This document shows, piece after piece, positions 36,815 to 45,053 of a stretch of DNA of 45,762 nucleotides. Positions within the stretch are counted from its first letter, which is position 1; the number at the start of each line of letters is the position of its first letter. Where the stretch lies: positions 1 through 45,762 of the forward strand of contig CALEMP010000042.1 in the NCBI GenBank assembly GCA_937910685.1, in the 5' to 3' direction. The DNA is from an uncultured bacterium. Lineage in GTDB: Bacteria; Planctomycetota; UBA1135; GCA-002686595. The translations under genes were made by a program, and so were the position numbers. The notes beneath the pieces were generated by a model that was not told the origin of the DNA, did not search any database, and saw only the letters and a list, made by a program, of their open reading frames with translations.

Positions 36815-37020
36815 CCCTTCATCGACGATCTCAATAAACGCTGCGGCCAACGAACCCGAGTTCCTATAAGCCGTAGAAGAGATGATGGAGTCCTTGATGC
36901 CCCTTGCGCGCAAGAACGGATCCTACACGCGAAGACGGCTCGATCGATTACGTCTGCGGAGCAAACGTGGCGGGCCTCGTCAAGGTTGCCAATGCCATGG
37001 TCGCCTACGGAATCAACTAG
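36815..37020 (+). pseudogene. gdhA: NADP-type glutamate dehydrogenase remnant: both ends joined, middle deleted
   Basis: Three short frames read in order match the two ends of GdhA. First FIDDLNKR (36818-36841), then after a frame change AANEPEFL (36843-36866), an in-frame TAA, and AVEEMMESLMPLARKNGSY (36870-36926); this matches the N-terminal 'ADEPEFxQxVEEVLxSLxP' helix of GdhA. After another frame change comes EDGSIDYVCGANVAGL, VKVANAMVAYGIN and TAG (36931-37020), the GdhA C-terminus ('YVxGANIAGFxKVADAM'). The catalytic and nucleotide-binding domains, about 370-380 residues, are absent. So there is one large internal deletion plus at least two frameshifts and a stop. Ammonia assimilation would need another route. 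Assembly error is a less likely alternative because several independent lesions are present. Confidence 0.78.
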
Positions 37021-37114
37021 GAGGGCCACAGGAAGCGGCTCACAGGACCGTTCGCTGGCCCCTTCCTACCCATAGGGTTGCCAGTCTCCTGCTTGTTGTG
37101 CGTAAAATGGAAAC

Positions 37115-37537
37115 ATGAAAACACCCAAGCATCTTTGGATTGTCGGCATTTTGTACATGCTCTGGAGCACCATGGGCGTCATGGATTTCATCATGACCCA
37201 CACCAACAACCAGACATGGCTGGAAGGCTTCCCTGAAGAGCAGATCGCTTTCTACCAAGGCTTTCCCATCTGGGTCGATGTGATCTGGTGCATTTCAATC
37301 AGCGGCGGTCTGATCGGCGCACTGCTGGTCCTCATGCGCAAGAGCTTGGCGGTTCCCGTGCTGCTGCTCGCCACTGTTACCTATGTTTTGGCCACGGCCC
37401 ACAACTACGGCATAGCTGAGGGCTTTGAAATCGCCGGGGAAACGGGCACTCTGATCTTCACCGCTGCGATTTTCGTGGCCAGCCTTGGCATGTACTTCTA
37501 CGCCAAGGCCATGAGAGCTGCTGGCGTGTTGCGCTAG
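37115..37537 (+). CDS. Small four-helix membrane protein, function unknown
   Basis: 140 residues with four predicted membrane segments (about 7-27, 52-77, 79-96 and 107-130). The N-terminus MKTPKHLWIVGILYMLWS and the FYQGFPIWVDVIW segment recall a family of small hypothetical membrane proteins seen in marine Alpha- and Gammaproteobacteria, sometimes mislabelled as sugar transporters. I know of no experimentally established role. It follows the gdhA remnant on the same strand and is convergent with the peptide transporter. Its isolated position beside a decayed gene fits a recently rearranged site, and transfer from a proteobacterium is possible but unproven. A GGA lies about six bases before the ATG. 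Confidence 0.75.
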   Translation: MKTPKHLWIVGILYMLWSTMGVMDFIMTHTNNQTWLEGFPEEQIAFYQGFPIWVDVIWCISISGGLIGALLVLMRKSLAVPVLLLATVTYVLATAHNYGIAEGFEIAGETGTLIFTAAIFVASLGMYFYAKAMRAAGVLR

Positions 37538-37558
37538 GTCAGCAATCAGGCGAGGCCC

Positions 37559-38575
37559 TCAGTCCAGAAGCAAGCAAGCCGCCAAGTGTCCTTCGCCCTG
37601 GTCCGTGAGCTTGGGCACCAGCCCCGCGCACTCTTTCTTCGCTACTGGACAGCGCGTGCGGAATCCGCAGCCTGTGGGCTTGGCTAGGGGGCTCGGAATA
37701 TCCCCTTCGAGCACCGTGCGCTTGGCACGCTTGCCGTCCGGATCGGGACGGGGCACGGCTGACAAGAGAGCCTGAGTGTAGGGGTGGCGCGGGGACTTGT
37801 AGACCTGCTCGGCCGTTCCGTATTCCACCAGGGACCCTAGGTACATCACGGCGATGCGGTCCGCCACATGATAGACGATGGACAAATCGTGGGCCACGAA
37901 GAGGTAGGTCAGGCCGAACTCTTGCTGTAGCTCCCCCATCAGGTTGATCACCTGGGCCTGAACCGACACATCCAAGGCGCTAACCGGTTCGTCAGCCACG
38001 ATCAGAGCGGGCCGAGTAGCCAAGCTGCGAGCGATGCCGATGCGCTGGCGCTGACCACCGGAAAACTCATGGGGGTAGCGGGCGGCGTATTGGGGTTGCA
38101 GGCCCACGCGATCGAGCAACTGGGAGACCCTTTCATCGAGGGCTTCTCGATTCAGCTCGGGCTCGTGAATGCGCAAGGGTCCCTCGATAATCTGCTGCAC
38201 AGTCATGCGCGGATTGAGGGAGGAGAAAGGGTCCTGGAAAACCATGGACACCTCGGAACGGTGGGGCAGCATCTCCTTGCGCCGCAGACCATTCAAATCC
38301 ACCCGGCCCGACTGGGACTCGAACCAGATGTTGCCACCCAGTTGCACGTCCGGGGACATGGCACGGTGCAGATTGCAGATCGCGCGGCCCACGGTGGTTT
38401 TTCCGGAACCGGACTCCCCCACCAGACCCACGGTCTCGCCCCGATTGATCCGCATGGAAACCCCATCCACGGCCTTCACCAAACCCACTTGGTGGCGCAA
38501 GATTCCCCCGTAAATCGGGAAGTACACCGCAAGGTCTGCGATATCCAGCAGGGTTTTACTTTGGGTGCTGCTCAT
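37559..38575 (-). CDS. Peptide/microcin C-type ABC transporter ATPase, second subunit (OppF/DppF type)
   Basis: 338 residues from ATG 38575, which overlaps the preceding ATPase stop as ATGA; the longer open frame would run back through that gene. Motifs: Walker A GESGSGKT, Q-loop MVFQDPFSSLNPRM, signature EFSGGQRQRIGIARSL, Walker B LIVADEPVSALD and switch histidine in FVAHDLS. The C-terminal oligopeptide-type extension (HPYTQALLSAVP, then CGFRTRCPVAKKEC) carries cysteines that in DppD/OppD-type proteins can hold an iron-sulfur cluster. With the yejB- and yejE-like permeases it corresponds to the C-terminal half of Escherichia coli YejF, which is one fused ATPase. It is the last gene of the five-gene operon. 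Confidence 0.92.
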   Translation of the reverse strand: MSSTQSKTLLDIADLAVYFPIYGGILRHQVGLVKAVDGVSMRINRGETVGLVGESGSGKTTVGRAICNLHRAMSPDVQLGGNIWFESQSGRVDLNGLRRKEMLPHRSEVSMVFQDPFSSLNPRMTVQQIIEGPLRIHEPELNREALDERVSQLLDRVGLQPQYAARYPHEFSGGQRQRIGIARSLATRPALIVADEPVSALDVSVQAQVINLMGELQQEFGLTYLFVAHDLSIVYHVADRIAVMYLGSLVEYGTAEQVYKSPRHPYTQALLSAVPRPDPDGKRAKRTVLEGDIPSPLAKPTGCGFRTRCPVAKKECAGLVPKLTDQGEGHLAACLLLD

Positions 38576-39576
38576 TGGGCGACCTCCTCGGTGCCGGCGG
38601 GACTGGGCTGGACCAAATGGCAACGCACCTCGCGGCCGTCGCCGAGGCTGACCAAGGGCGGCTCTTCGGTGCGGCAGCGGTCCTCTACCTGATCGCAACG
38701 ACTGCAAAAGCGACAACCGGGGGGGAAATCCAGGATAGAAGGCACATTGCCCGGGATCGCGAACAGGGGCTGGCCCTTGGAATCCTCCTGGGGAATCGAA
38801 CCCATCAACCCTTTGGTGTAAGGGTGCAATGGATCCTTGAAAAGGTCCTTGGTGCTAGCCACCTCTTGAATGCGGCCCCCATACATCACGATCACCCGGT
38901 CGCAGGATTCTGCCACCACCGCCAGGTCATGGGTGATCAGGATGGTCGAGCCCCCTTCCCTGGATTTCTGCAAGTCCGCCATCAAGTCCAGGATCTGGGC
39001 CTGAATCGTCACGTCGAGGGCCGTGGTCGGTTCGTCGGCAATCAACAGGCGCGGCTTGCAGATCAACGCCATGGCGATCATCACCCGCTGGCGCATGCCC
39101 CCTGAAAACTGGTGGGGATAGTCCTTGAGGCGTTTGCCCGGGTCGGGGATGCCCACTTGATCGAGCACCTCAATGGCCCGTTGACGGGCGTCGTTCGAGC
39201 TGAGGTTCTCGTGCAGCAGCACGGACTCCATCACCTGCTTGCCGATGTTCAGCACCGGATTGAGAGAGGTCATGGGCTCTTGGAAAATCATCCCAATGTC
39301 CCGACCGCGAACCTTGCGCATCTGGTCGAGGGGCAACTGCAGCAGGTCACGCCCATCAAAAAGCACCTGGCCCGAATCAATCCGGCCAGGGGGATCCGGG
39401 ATCAAGCGCATGATCGAGAGGGCCGTCACGGACTTGCCCGAACCCGACTCCCCCACGATGCCAAGAAATTCTCCGGGCAGCACGTCGAAGCTCACTCCGG
39501 CGCAGGCCCAGGCTTGCTGGCCCTCCACGGTGAAATAGGTGTGCAGGTCCTTGACCTGAAGCAGAGGCTGACTCAT
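38572..39576 (-). CDS. Peptide/microcin C-type ABC transporter ATPase, first subunit (OppD/DppD type)
   Basis: 334 residues from ATG 39576, two bases after the upstream permease stop (TAGTGATG); the overlapping GTG is a less likely start. Motifs: Walker A GESGSGKS (42-49), Q-loop [14 protein letters not shown], signature [16 protein letters not shown], Walker [15 protein letters not shown], switch histidine in LITHDLAV, and the C-terminal [12 protein letters not shown] followed by [14 protein letters not shown] with four cysteines. It corresponds to the N-terminal half of a fused YejF. OppD and OppF subunits normally form a heterodimer beneath the two permeases, and the ATGA overlap with the partner gene fits coupled 1:1 synthesis. 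Confidence 0.93.
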   Translation of the reverse strand: MSQPLLQVKDLHTYFTVEGQQAWACAGVSFDVLPGEFLGIVGESGSGKSVTALSIMRLIPDPPGRIDSGQVLFDGRDLLQLPLDQMRKVRGRDIGMIFQEPMTSLNPVLNIGKQVMESVLLHENLSSNDARQRAIEVLDQVGIPDPGKRLKDYPHQFSGGMRQRVMIAMALICKPRLLIADEPTTALDVTIQAQILDLMADLQKSREGGSTILITHDLAVVAESCDRVIVMYGGRIQEVASTKDLFKDPLHPYTKGLMGSIPQEDSKGQPLFAIPGNVPSILDFPPGCRFCSRCDQVEDRCRTEEPPLVSLGDGREVRCHLVQPSPAGTEEVAQ

Positions 39577-39578
39577 CA

Positions 39579-40691
39579 CTAACGCAACCTCGAGAATACT
39601 TTGGGGTCAAAGGCCTCGCGCACCGCTTCCCCGATAAAAACGACCATCAACAAGGTCCCAAACAGGGCACCCATGGGAAACAGCACCAAGTGCCAGGCAG
39701 AGATATTGGACAAACCCTGACCCATCAACTCGCCCCAGGAAGGAGTCGGCGGTGCCAAACCAAAGCCCAGATAGTCCAAGGACACCAGACTGGAAATGCC
39801 CCCCACGATGGCGAAGGGCGCAAAGGTCACGATCGGCGTCAGAGCGTTGGGCAGAATGTGCTTGAGCATGATCGAGCGCCGGGATTCCCCGATGGAAATT
39901 GCCGCTGCCACATAGTCCTTGGCTTTCTCTCGCAAGAACTCACCGCGCATGTAGAAGCTGATTCCGATCCAATAGAAGAGGGAAAGGATCCCCACCAGAA
40001 CCCAAAGGCTGGGACTGATGATCGAGCTGATGATGATCACGGTGTAGAGGAAGGGCAAAGCTGCCCAGATCTCCACCATGCGCTGGCCGAACATGTCGAC
40101 CCGGCCCCCGAAGAAGCCCAGGGTCGCGCCAATGGACATACCCATCAGGTAGGCAATGCCCACAACGGAAAGGGCAAAAGTGATCGAGATCCGAAACCCG
40201 TAGACCAAACGGGCCAGCACGTCCCGGCCGCGGTCATCCGTGCCGAGCCAGTGCGTGGAATCCGGTGCCGTGGGTGGACGCCCCTCGAAGCCCGGTTCCC
40301 TGAGCAAGTTCTCGATGGGGTGAAAGGGATAGGGTGGCATGAGGACCCAGTCCCCCTTGTCGGCGGCTTCGTACTGGGTTTCGGCCAGGCGGTAGTTGGC
40401 CTCGCCGCGCATCATGCGATCTGGTCGGCGGGGGTCAAAGACGCCCAGTTCCTCGGCGGAGTGATGGCTCGTCATGAACGGCATCAACTGCTCAAATGCT
40501 GGGAAGTACAGATCACCCCCATGGCTGACCACCAGGGCCTTGTTGTTGACCAACACCGGCAAGAGGAACGAAAGCAGGTAGAGCCCTACCAAAAGGCGGA
40601 AGCTGTACCAGCCGCGCTTGATTGTTTTGAACTTCTTCCAGCGGCGCTGGAAGACCGTCAAAGGTTTATCTTGGAGTGAGTCCGGTCTCAT
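39579..40691 (-). CDS. yejE: Microcin C/peptide ABC transporter permease, YejE-like
   Basis: Inner-membrane permease, 370 residues. Several features identify YejE rather than general DppC/OppC: the N-terminus FQRRWKKFKTIKRGWYSFR, the large periplasmic region after helix 1 containing NNKALVVSHGGDLYFPAF and DKGDWVLMPPYPFHP, then WLGTDDRGRDVLARLVYGFRIS. The cytoplasmic EAA-like loop is around AAAISIGESRRSIMLKHILPNAL, and the C-terminus FIGEAVREAFDPKVFSRLR closes the family pattern. About six helices are predicted. E. coli YejABEF imports peptides and microcin C; the real substrate here is unknown. The start ATG 40691 lies 18 bases after the YejB-like stop. Confidence 0.9.
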   Translation of the reverse strand: MRPDSLQDKPLTVFQRRWKKFKTIKRGWYSFRLLVGLYLLSFLLPVLVNNKALVVSHGGDLYFPAFEQLMPFMTSHHSAEELGVFDPRRPDRMMRGEANYRLAETQYEAADKGDWVLMPPYPFHPIENLLREPGFEGRPPTAPDSTHWLGTDDRGRDVLARLVYGFRISITFALSVVGIAYLMGMSIGATLGFFGGRVDMFGQRMVEIWAALPFLYTVIIISSIISPSLWVLVGILSLFYWIGISFYMRGEFLREKAKDYVAAAISIGESRRSIMLKHILPNALTPIVTFAPFAIVGGISSLVSLDYLGFGLAPPTPSWGELMGQGLSNISAWHLVLFPMGALFGTLLMVVFIGEAVREAFDPKVFSRLR

Positions 40692-40709
40692 GTGAAATCA
40701 AAGGCCCAA

Positions 40710-41732
40710 TCAGGAGAAACGAATGCGCGGGTCCACCAGCACATAAAGAATGTCGGAAAGAATATTGCCAACCAGGACCAGCAAGGTGTTGATCACCAAG
40801 ATGCCCATCACCACCGCATAGTCTCGCTCAACGATGGAGGTGTAACCAAGGTAGCCGATGCCGTGGATGTTGAAGACCTTTTCGATCAGATAGCTGCCCG
40901 CCATAATCAAGCCGATTGCGTGACCCAGGCCGGTGCAGATCGGAATCAAGGAGTTCCGCAAGGCATGACCAAAGACCACAGACCGTTCACTCAGTCCCTT
41001 GGCAAAGGCGGTGCGCACATAGTCCTGCCCCAGGTTCTCCATCAAGGAGTTCTTCATCAGGATAGTCAAGGTGGCGAACGAGCCGACCATATAGGCCATC
41101 ACCGGCAGAATCGTGTGGTGCAGTTGGTCCGTGATCTTGTGCCAGAAAGAGAAGTCCTCCCAGCCATCGGAGCGGAACCCTCCCAGGGGAACCCAGTCCA
41201 GAAAACTTCCCCCTCCCAGCATCACCAGCAAGACACCGCCCAGAGCCCACCCAGGGATCGAGTAGCCCGCAAAGACGATCATGCTCGAAGCAATGTCCAG
41301 CTTGGAACCGTGGCGAATCGCCTTGAGCACACCGAGGGGAACGCAGATCAGGTAAGCCAAGAAAAACCCGAGCAGTCCGAAGTAGATACTGACGGGGAAC
41401 CGCGAGGTGATCACGTCGATCACAGGCTCATTGAGCTTATAGGAGGTGCCCAAGTCCAAGTGCGCAAGGTCCCAAAGCCAGTAGCCGTAGGCCACAAAGA
41501 ACGGCTTGTCCAGATTGAAGTGTTCCTTGAGGGCGGCGAGTGACTCGGGCGGGATTTCGATGGAACTTTGGCCTCCCCCAGATCCACCCTCTGTGGCAGC
41601 GGCCTGCATGTTCAGGATCATCTGATCGATCGGGCCACCTGGCACGAACTGAGTGATCGAAAACACCAAGAAGGTGATCCCGATGAAGGTCGGGATCAAC
41701 AGCAGGAATCGACGTGCGAAGTAAGCAGCCAT
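40710..41732 (-). CDS. yejB: Microcin C/peptide ABC transporter permease, YejB-like
   Basis: 340 residues with six predicted helices. The N-terminus YFARRFLLLIPTFIGI followed by FVPGGPIDQMI is typical of DppB/OppB/YejB permeases; the periplasmic part has a Gly/Ser-rich segment (TEGGSGGGQSS), then LAALKEHFNLDKPFFVAYG and LDLGTSYKLNEPV, the latter in the YejB style. The EAA-like loop is YVRTAFAKGLSERSVVFGHAL, and the C-terminus ILYVLVDPRIRFS is diagnostic. It heterodimerises with the YejE-like permease. ATG 41732 is 43 bases after the binding protein stop, so the genes are co-transcribed. Confidence 0.92.
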   Translation of the reverse strand: MAAYFARRFLLLIPTFIGITFLVFSITQFVPGGPIDQMILNMQAAATEGGSGGGQSSIEIPPESLAALKEHFNLDKPFFVAYGYWLWDLAHLDLGTSYKLNEPVIDVITSRFPVSIYFGLLGFFLAYLICVPLGVLKAIRHGSKLDIASSMIVFAGYSIPGWALGGVLLVMLGGGSFLDWVPLGGFRSDGWEDFSFWHKITDQLHHTILPVMAYMVGSFATLTILMKNSLMENLGQDYVRTAFAKGLSERSVVFGHALRNSLIPICTGLGHAIGLIMAGSYLIEKVFNIHGIGYLGYTSIVERDYAVVMGILVINTLLVLVGNILSDILYVLVDPRIRFS

Positions 41733-41775
41733 GAGATATCAGGACGACAGGGTGAAGTGAGCGAGGGCGATCGGC

Positions 41776-43764
41776 TCAGCGCGCCTGCTGCCAGTAACGG
41801 TTTTCCCGGGAACCGGGATCCATGGTCAAGCTGGAATCAGCTCGCGCGGCCGTGAGCTGCGCGTCCTTGGCGGGATCCACCCACCAAATGTTGTGTAGGT
41901 CACTGTAGTCCGACGTGCGCGTGCTGCCCCAGGCGGGCATGGAGTACTTGTTCCAAAACAGCATGCGTTGGGAAGGGTTGTACCAGCCCAACACATAGGG
42001 CATTTGGTTGTAAATCAGCCCGTCGATCTCGAGCACCAGCTCGATGCGCTTGGCAACGTTGTATTCCTCGTCGTAGGCCTTGCAGAGTTCATCCACGCGC
42101 TTGTTCGAAAAGGAGGTCACGTTGTTGTTGTCCTCTATGTCAGCGAGATGGCCACCAAAGCTCGTTTCGGGGTTAGGGAACACAAGTGCCCCCCAAGCGG
42201 TACTGGTCAGATCATATTTCTTGGCGCGCATGGTCTGCCAGCGGGCGGCGGCGGTCTGGAACGAAAGGGTCAGTTCGATGCCCGCGTCCTTGCAGTTTTC
42301 CTGGTAGATCGTCAGGGACGACTCCGAGAACTTGCTTGAGTAGGTCAAGTCGAAGGACAGGCGACTGCCGTCTTTCTTGAGCCGATAGCCATCACCATCG
42401 CGCTCGGTGAAACCCAGCTCATCCAGGAGGTCCTCTGCCAAGTACTCGTCGTGCTCGAACAGTTTGTTGTCTGGATTCTGATAGGTCCCGCCCTGGTAGT
42501 AGCTCGTCAGGGGCGAATACTCGTTGTAGTACAGCTTGTCCACGAACGTCTTCCTGTCATAGAGCGCCTGGAGAACCTGACGCATGCGCAAATCATCCAA
42601 GGGCGCTCGCCGGGTGTTGATCGCGATGCCGCTGGTCCCCACGGGCTTGTCCGTATAGAACTTGCGCGGCACCAAGAGCCCGCGCTTAACCGCACCGACC
42701 TCGGGCACATCCTTGACCCACCATTGGGCCCGCGGCACCAAGTAGTAGTCCAGTTCGCCCTTCTTGATCATTTCAAAAGCCAAGGAAGCATCGCTGACCA
42801 CCTCGTAGCGGTAGGTGCCGATATTGTACATACCGGTCCAAGCGGGATTGTCCTGGTCCCACCAGTCATCCCGGCGCTGAACCTCAAGAGACTCTCCGGT
42901 CTTGATCGTTGCGAGGGGCACCGAGTACGGACCGCTGTTCGCCGTGTAGGCATTTTGGAACTTGTCGAGGTACTCATTCCCGGGGATCGAAACCTCGGCA
43001 GCGGGGAACACCACCATTCCCGAGAAGTAAAGGAAGTTGCGCCAATTGGGCTTGTTGCAACTCACCTCTAGGATGTACTTGGTCTTGGCCACGGGCTCGT
43101 TCAACTTGCCAAAGCTCGCATTGCTCGAAGGATCGAGGGTCTTGGGATCCACGCGCAGTTTCCAGCTGGCCACCACATCCCCAGCGGTCACTTCAGAGCC
43201 ATCGCTGAAACGCGCTGCCGGGTTGATGCGATAGGTGTAGGTGCTCTTGTCCTCGCTGATCTTCCAGTGGGTCGCCAGCCGCGGAATGTGCTCCAGGGTC
43301 GTGGGGTGCACGGTCAAGAGACTCTCGTAGCAAAAGTCGCTGACCATATAGTTGATCGAGGAATTCCAATCCTTGCCGTGCAGGCGCAAGGTTGCGGGCC
43401 AGTCCACCATGTGCTGGCGCATGGAGCCTCCGGGAATCGCCTCGTGGCTACCAATCGCAGGGAAGGTCAAGTTGGTCTCCCAGCCCTCGCCGGTAAATCC
43501 GGGCCCCCCATCCTGGGCGGTGACCCCTTTATCCCCGGCTTGGGGATCATAGGTGTAGGTGACCATCGGGATATCCGCCACAACCGGGGCCTTCTCCCCC
43601 TGGGTCGATGGATCGGTTGCATCCTCGGAACTGGCAGGTGCCGGATCAGGTTGCGTCCCGTTCGTTTCGCTGGCCGGCTCCTCCGATCCACAGGCCGCCA
43701 AGCTGAATAGGGCGAGGGAAAGGACGGACAGGCGGCAAATTGGGGGCAGGGGGGGAAGTTCCAT
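41776..43764 (-). CDS. yejA: Peptide/microcin C-type ABC transporter substrate-binding lipoprotein, YejA-like
   Basis: 662 residues from ATG 43764, chosen because it directly precedes a signal peptide with lipobox LAAC (Cys25); the frame is open 33 codons further upstream. A Glu/Thr/Pro/Asp-rich linker (26-75) spaces the protein from the membrane. The rest is an SBP family-5 protein: YESLLTVHP, PRLATHWKISEDKSTYTYRI, FSDGSEVTAGDVVASWK, LRMRQVLQALYDRKTFVD and the C-terminal PYVLGWYNPSQRMLFWNKY, the last resembling YejA. Family-5 proteins bind oligopeptides, nickel or other solutes; YejA-type members favour peptides and microcin-like compounds. First gene of the operon yejA-yejB-yejE-ATPase-ATPase. 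Confidence 0.9.
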   Translation of the reverse strand: MELPPLPPICRLSVLSLALFSLAACGSEEPASETNGTQPDPAPASSEDATDPSTQGEKAPVVADIPMVTYTYDPQAGDKGVTAQDGGPGFTGEGWETNLTFPAIGSHEAIPGGSMRQHMVDWPATLRLHGKDWNSSINYMVSDFCYESLLTVHPTTLEHIPRLATHWKISEDKSTYTYRINPAARFSDGSEVTAGDVVASWKLRVDPKTLDPSSNASFGKLNEPVAKTKYILEVSCNKPNWRNFLYFSGMVVFPAAEVSIPGNEYLDKFQNAYTANSGPYSVPLATIKTGESLEVQRRDDWWDQDNPAWTGMYNIGTYRYEVVSDASLAFEMIKKGELDYYLVPRAQWWVKDVPEVGAVKRGLLVPRKFYTDKPVGTSGIAINTRRAPLDDLRMRQVLQALYDRKTFVDKLYYNEYSPLTSYYQGGTYQNPDNKLFEHDEYLAEDLLDELGFTERDGDGYRLKKDGSRLSFDLTYSSKFSESSLTIYQENCKDAGIELTLSFQTAAARWQTMRAKKYDLTSTAWGALVFPNPETSFGGHLADIEDNNNVTSFSNKRVDELCKAYDEEYNVAKRIELVLEIDGLIYNQMPYVLGWYNPSQRMLFWNKYSMPAWGSTRTSDYSDLHNIWWVDPAKDAQLTAARADSSLTMDPGSRENRYWQQAR

Positions 43765-43979
43765 GGGAGGTTCTCGGTCGCTGGGGCAACCTTGGGGAAA
43801 GCAGTATCCCTTTCCGAGCCCCAGGTCACAAGGGGTCAGCACGCTCGATCCCCATGACCCCATCCCTTTCCCCTAATTCTTCCCCGGGGCAGAATCCCAG
43901 CCCGATGATCAGCAACCTTTTTCGGTCTACCCCCCCGAACAACCCCAAGGCACCCCCCATGCGCTAACCTGCGCACACT

Positions 43980-44065
43980 GCGGGATTGGCGGAATTGGTA
44001 GACGCGCGAGGTTTAGGTCCTCGTGGGCATTGCCTGTGGGGGTTCAAGTCCCCCATCCCGCACCA
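43980..44065 (+). tRNA. tRNA-Leu (anticodon UAG)
   Basis: An 86-base cloverleaf with 7-bp acceptor stem GCGGGAT/ATCCCGC, anticodon stem CGAGG/CCTCG enclosing loop TTTAGGT (anticodon TAG at 44014-44016), a long variable arm of class II type, and T-loop GGTTCAAGTCC. The discriminator is A and the 3' CCA is encoded (44063-44065). It reads CUA and, through U34 wobble, probably other CUN codons. The long variable arm and discriminator A agree with leucine identity. Confidence 0.95.
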
Positions 44066-44111
44066 CCCTTGAATGCGTCTCGCCCGAGGGTGTGCAATCA
44101 AGTTCGGGGCA

Positions 44112-44140
44112 AAGAGAGTGAGCCCTGGGTAGCCTCTCTT
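44112..44140. terminator. Weak candidate terminator between tRNA-Leu and the convergent gene
   Basis: A 7-bp inverted repeat AAGAGAG/CTCTCTT (44112-44118 with 44134-44140) lies in the 144-base gap between the convergent tRNA and hypothetical gene. The 15-base loop is long and no T-run follows on the plus strand, so support is limited. Confidence 0.25.
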
Positions 44141-44209
44141 CCCTCAGGTGGTGGGAAGGGGCCAACAGCCCGGTCAGCACCCCTTGGGCATCTGATCCGC
44201 ATGCTGGGC

Positions 44210-45034
44210 TCAAAATCGCCAACGATCCCAGCGGGCCTTATCCGAAATCGTCACGATTGCGTCGGCACCTTCCCAGAACGTGTTCTTGGAGTCAAGCAGC
44301 GCCTTCAACTCGACCTCCAGCTCGGGGAATTCCGCGGAGTCAAAGTGCAGCTGAAAGCGAGTTGCGCCCACTCTGAGAAAAGTGGTGAAACGCATGAGCC
44401 CCCTCCCCTGGTCATGGCCCTGCTCGGCTCGCCAGGCCTTTGAATCATGCTCAGTGCCAACCTGCCACTCCTCGATTCCGCGGTTCATATCCCAACAGAC
44501 CGATATGTGGCGATGGACACTCTCAGCAGCAGACAAGGCCTTGGTGGCGAGTTGCTCCAGTTGGGGACCCAATTCCCGCCACCCAGGTTCCTCCGATTCG
44601 ATCGCATCGGTCAAGGCATCCCAACTACCAAATCCGCAGAACCTAGCGGCGCGCGATTGAATGGAGCGCTCGGCGCTAATCAGAGTACGTTCCTTGGCCA
44701 GCCCCCTGATGATTCCCTTGTATCGTGGCCCCACCTCCTTTTCGGTCAACCAGCCGCCGAAGAAGGCGGCCCGGTGGCTCGCAACAAATTCGGCTTCGTT
44801 GTGCGCGTTGACGAGCGGCCCATCCTCCCCGCTCAAATCGGATTCACGCCCTTCATCCAAGAAAAGAGGAGCAAGGGACGCACCCCCAGAGTTCTCGGCT
44901 ACCGCAGCAGGTGTTTGCGAAGGGCCCAGGAGCGCGTCCGGAAGGTCGGAAGCAGCGCCGCCCATGCGCCAGACGACCCCGGCCGCGACAAGCAAGATCG
45001 GAATGCACAACAAGAAAACGCGGGTTGGTTGCAT
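44210..45034 (-). CDS. Membrane-anchored or secreted protein, function unknown
   Basis: 274 residues from ATG 45034, which immediately precedes a hydrophobic segment (VFLLCIPILLVAAGVVW) likely to be a signal anchor; the open frame runs on upstream through the neighbouring gene and is not supported there. After a Ser/Ala/Pro-rich, acidic linker (about 30-75) comes an amphipathic helical region (EFVASHRAAFFGGWLTEKEVG) and a C-terminal alpha/beta part (FTTFLRVGATRFQLHFDSAE, then SKNTFWEGADAIVTIS). I recognise no family or catalytic motif. It lies 19 bases after the gene for a secreted cysteine-rich protein and is probably its operon partner. Confidence 0.6.
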   Translation of the reverse strand: MQPTRVFLLCIPILLVAAGVVWRMGGAASDLPDALLGPSQTPAAVAENSGGASLAPLFLDEGRESDLSGEDGPLVNAHNEAEFVASHRAAFFGGWLTEKEVGPRYKGIIRGLAKERTLISAERSIQSRAARFCGFGSWDALTDAIESEEPGWRELGPQLEQLATKALSAAESVHRHISVCWDMNRGIEEWQVGTEHDSKAWRAEQGHDQGRGLMRFTTFLRVGATRFQLHFDSAEFPELEVELKALLDSKNTFWEGADAIVTISDKARWDRWRF

Positions 45035-45053
45035 CAGCAAATCCTTGGCAGTT

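Noticed and set aside
36586..37029. Minus-strand frame of about 147 codons in the gap before the small membrane protein
   Set aside because: It has no recognisable domain or export signal and lies antisense to the gdhA remnant, which explains the sequence better.
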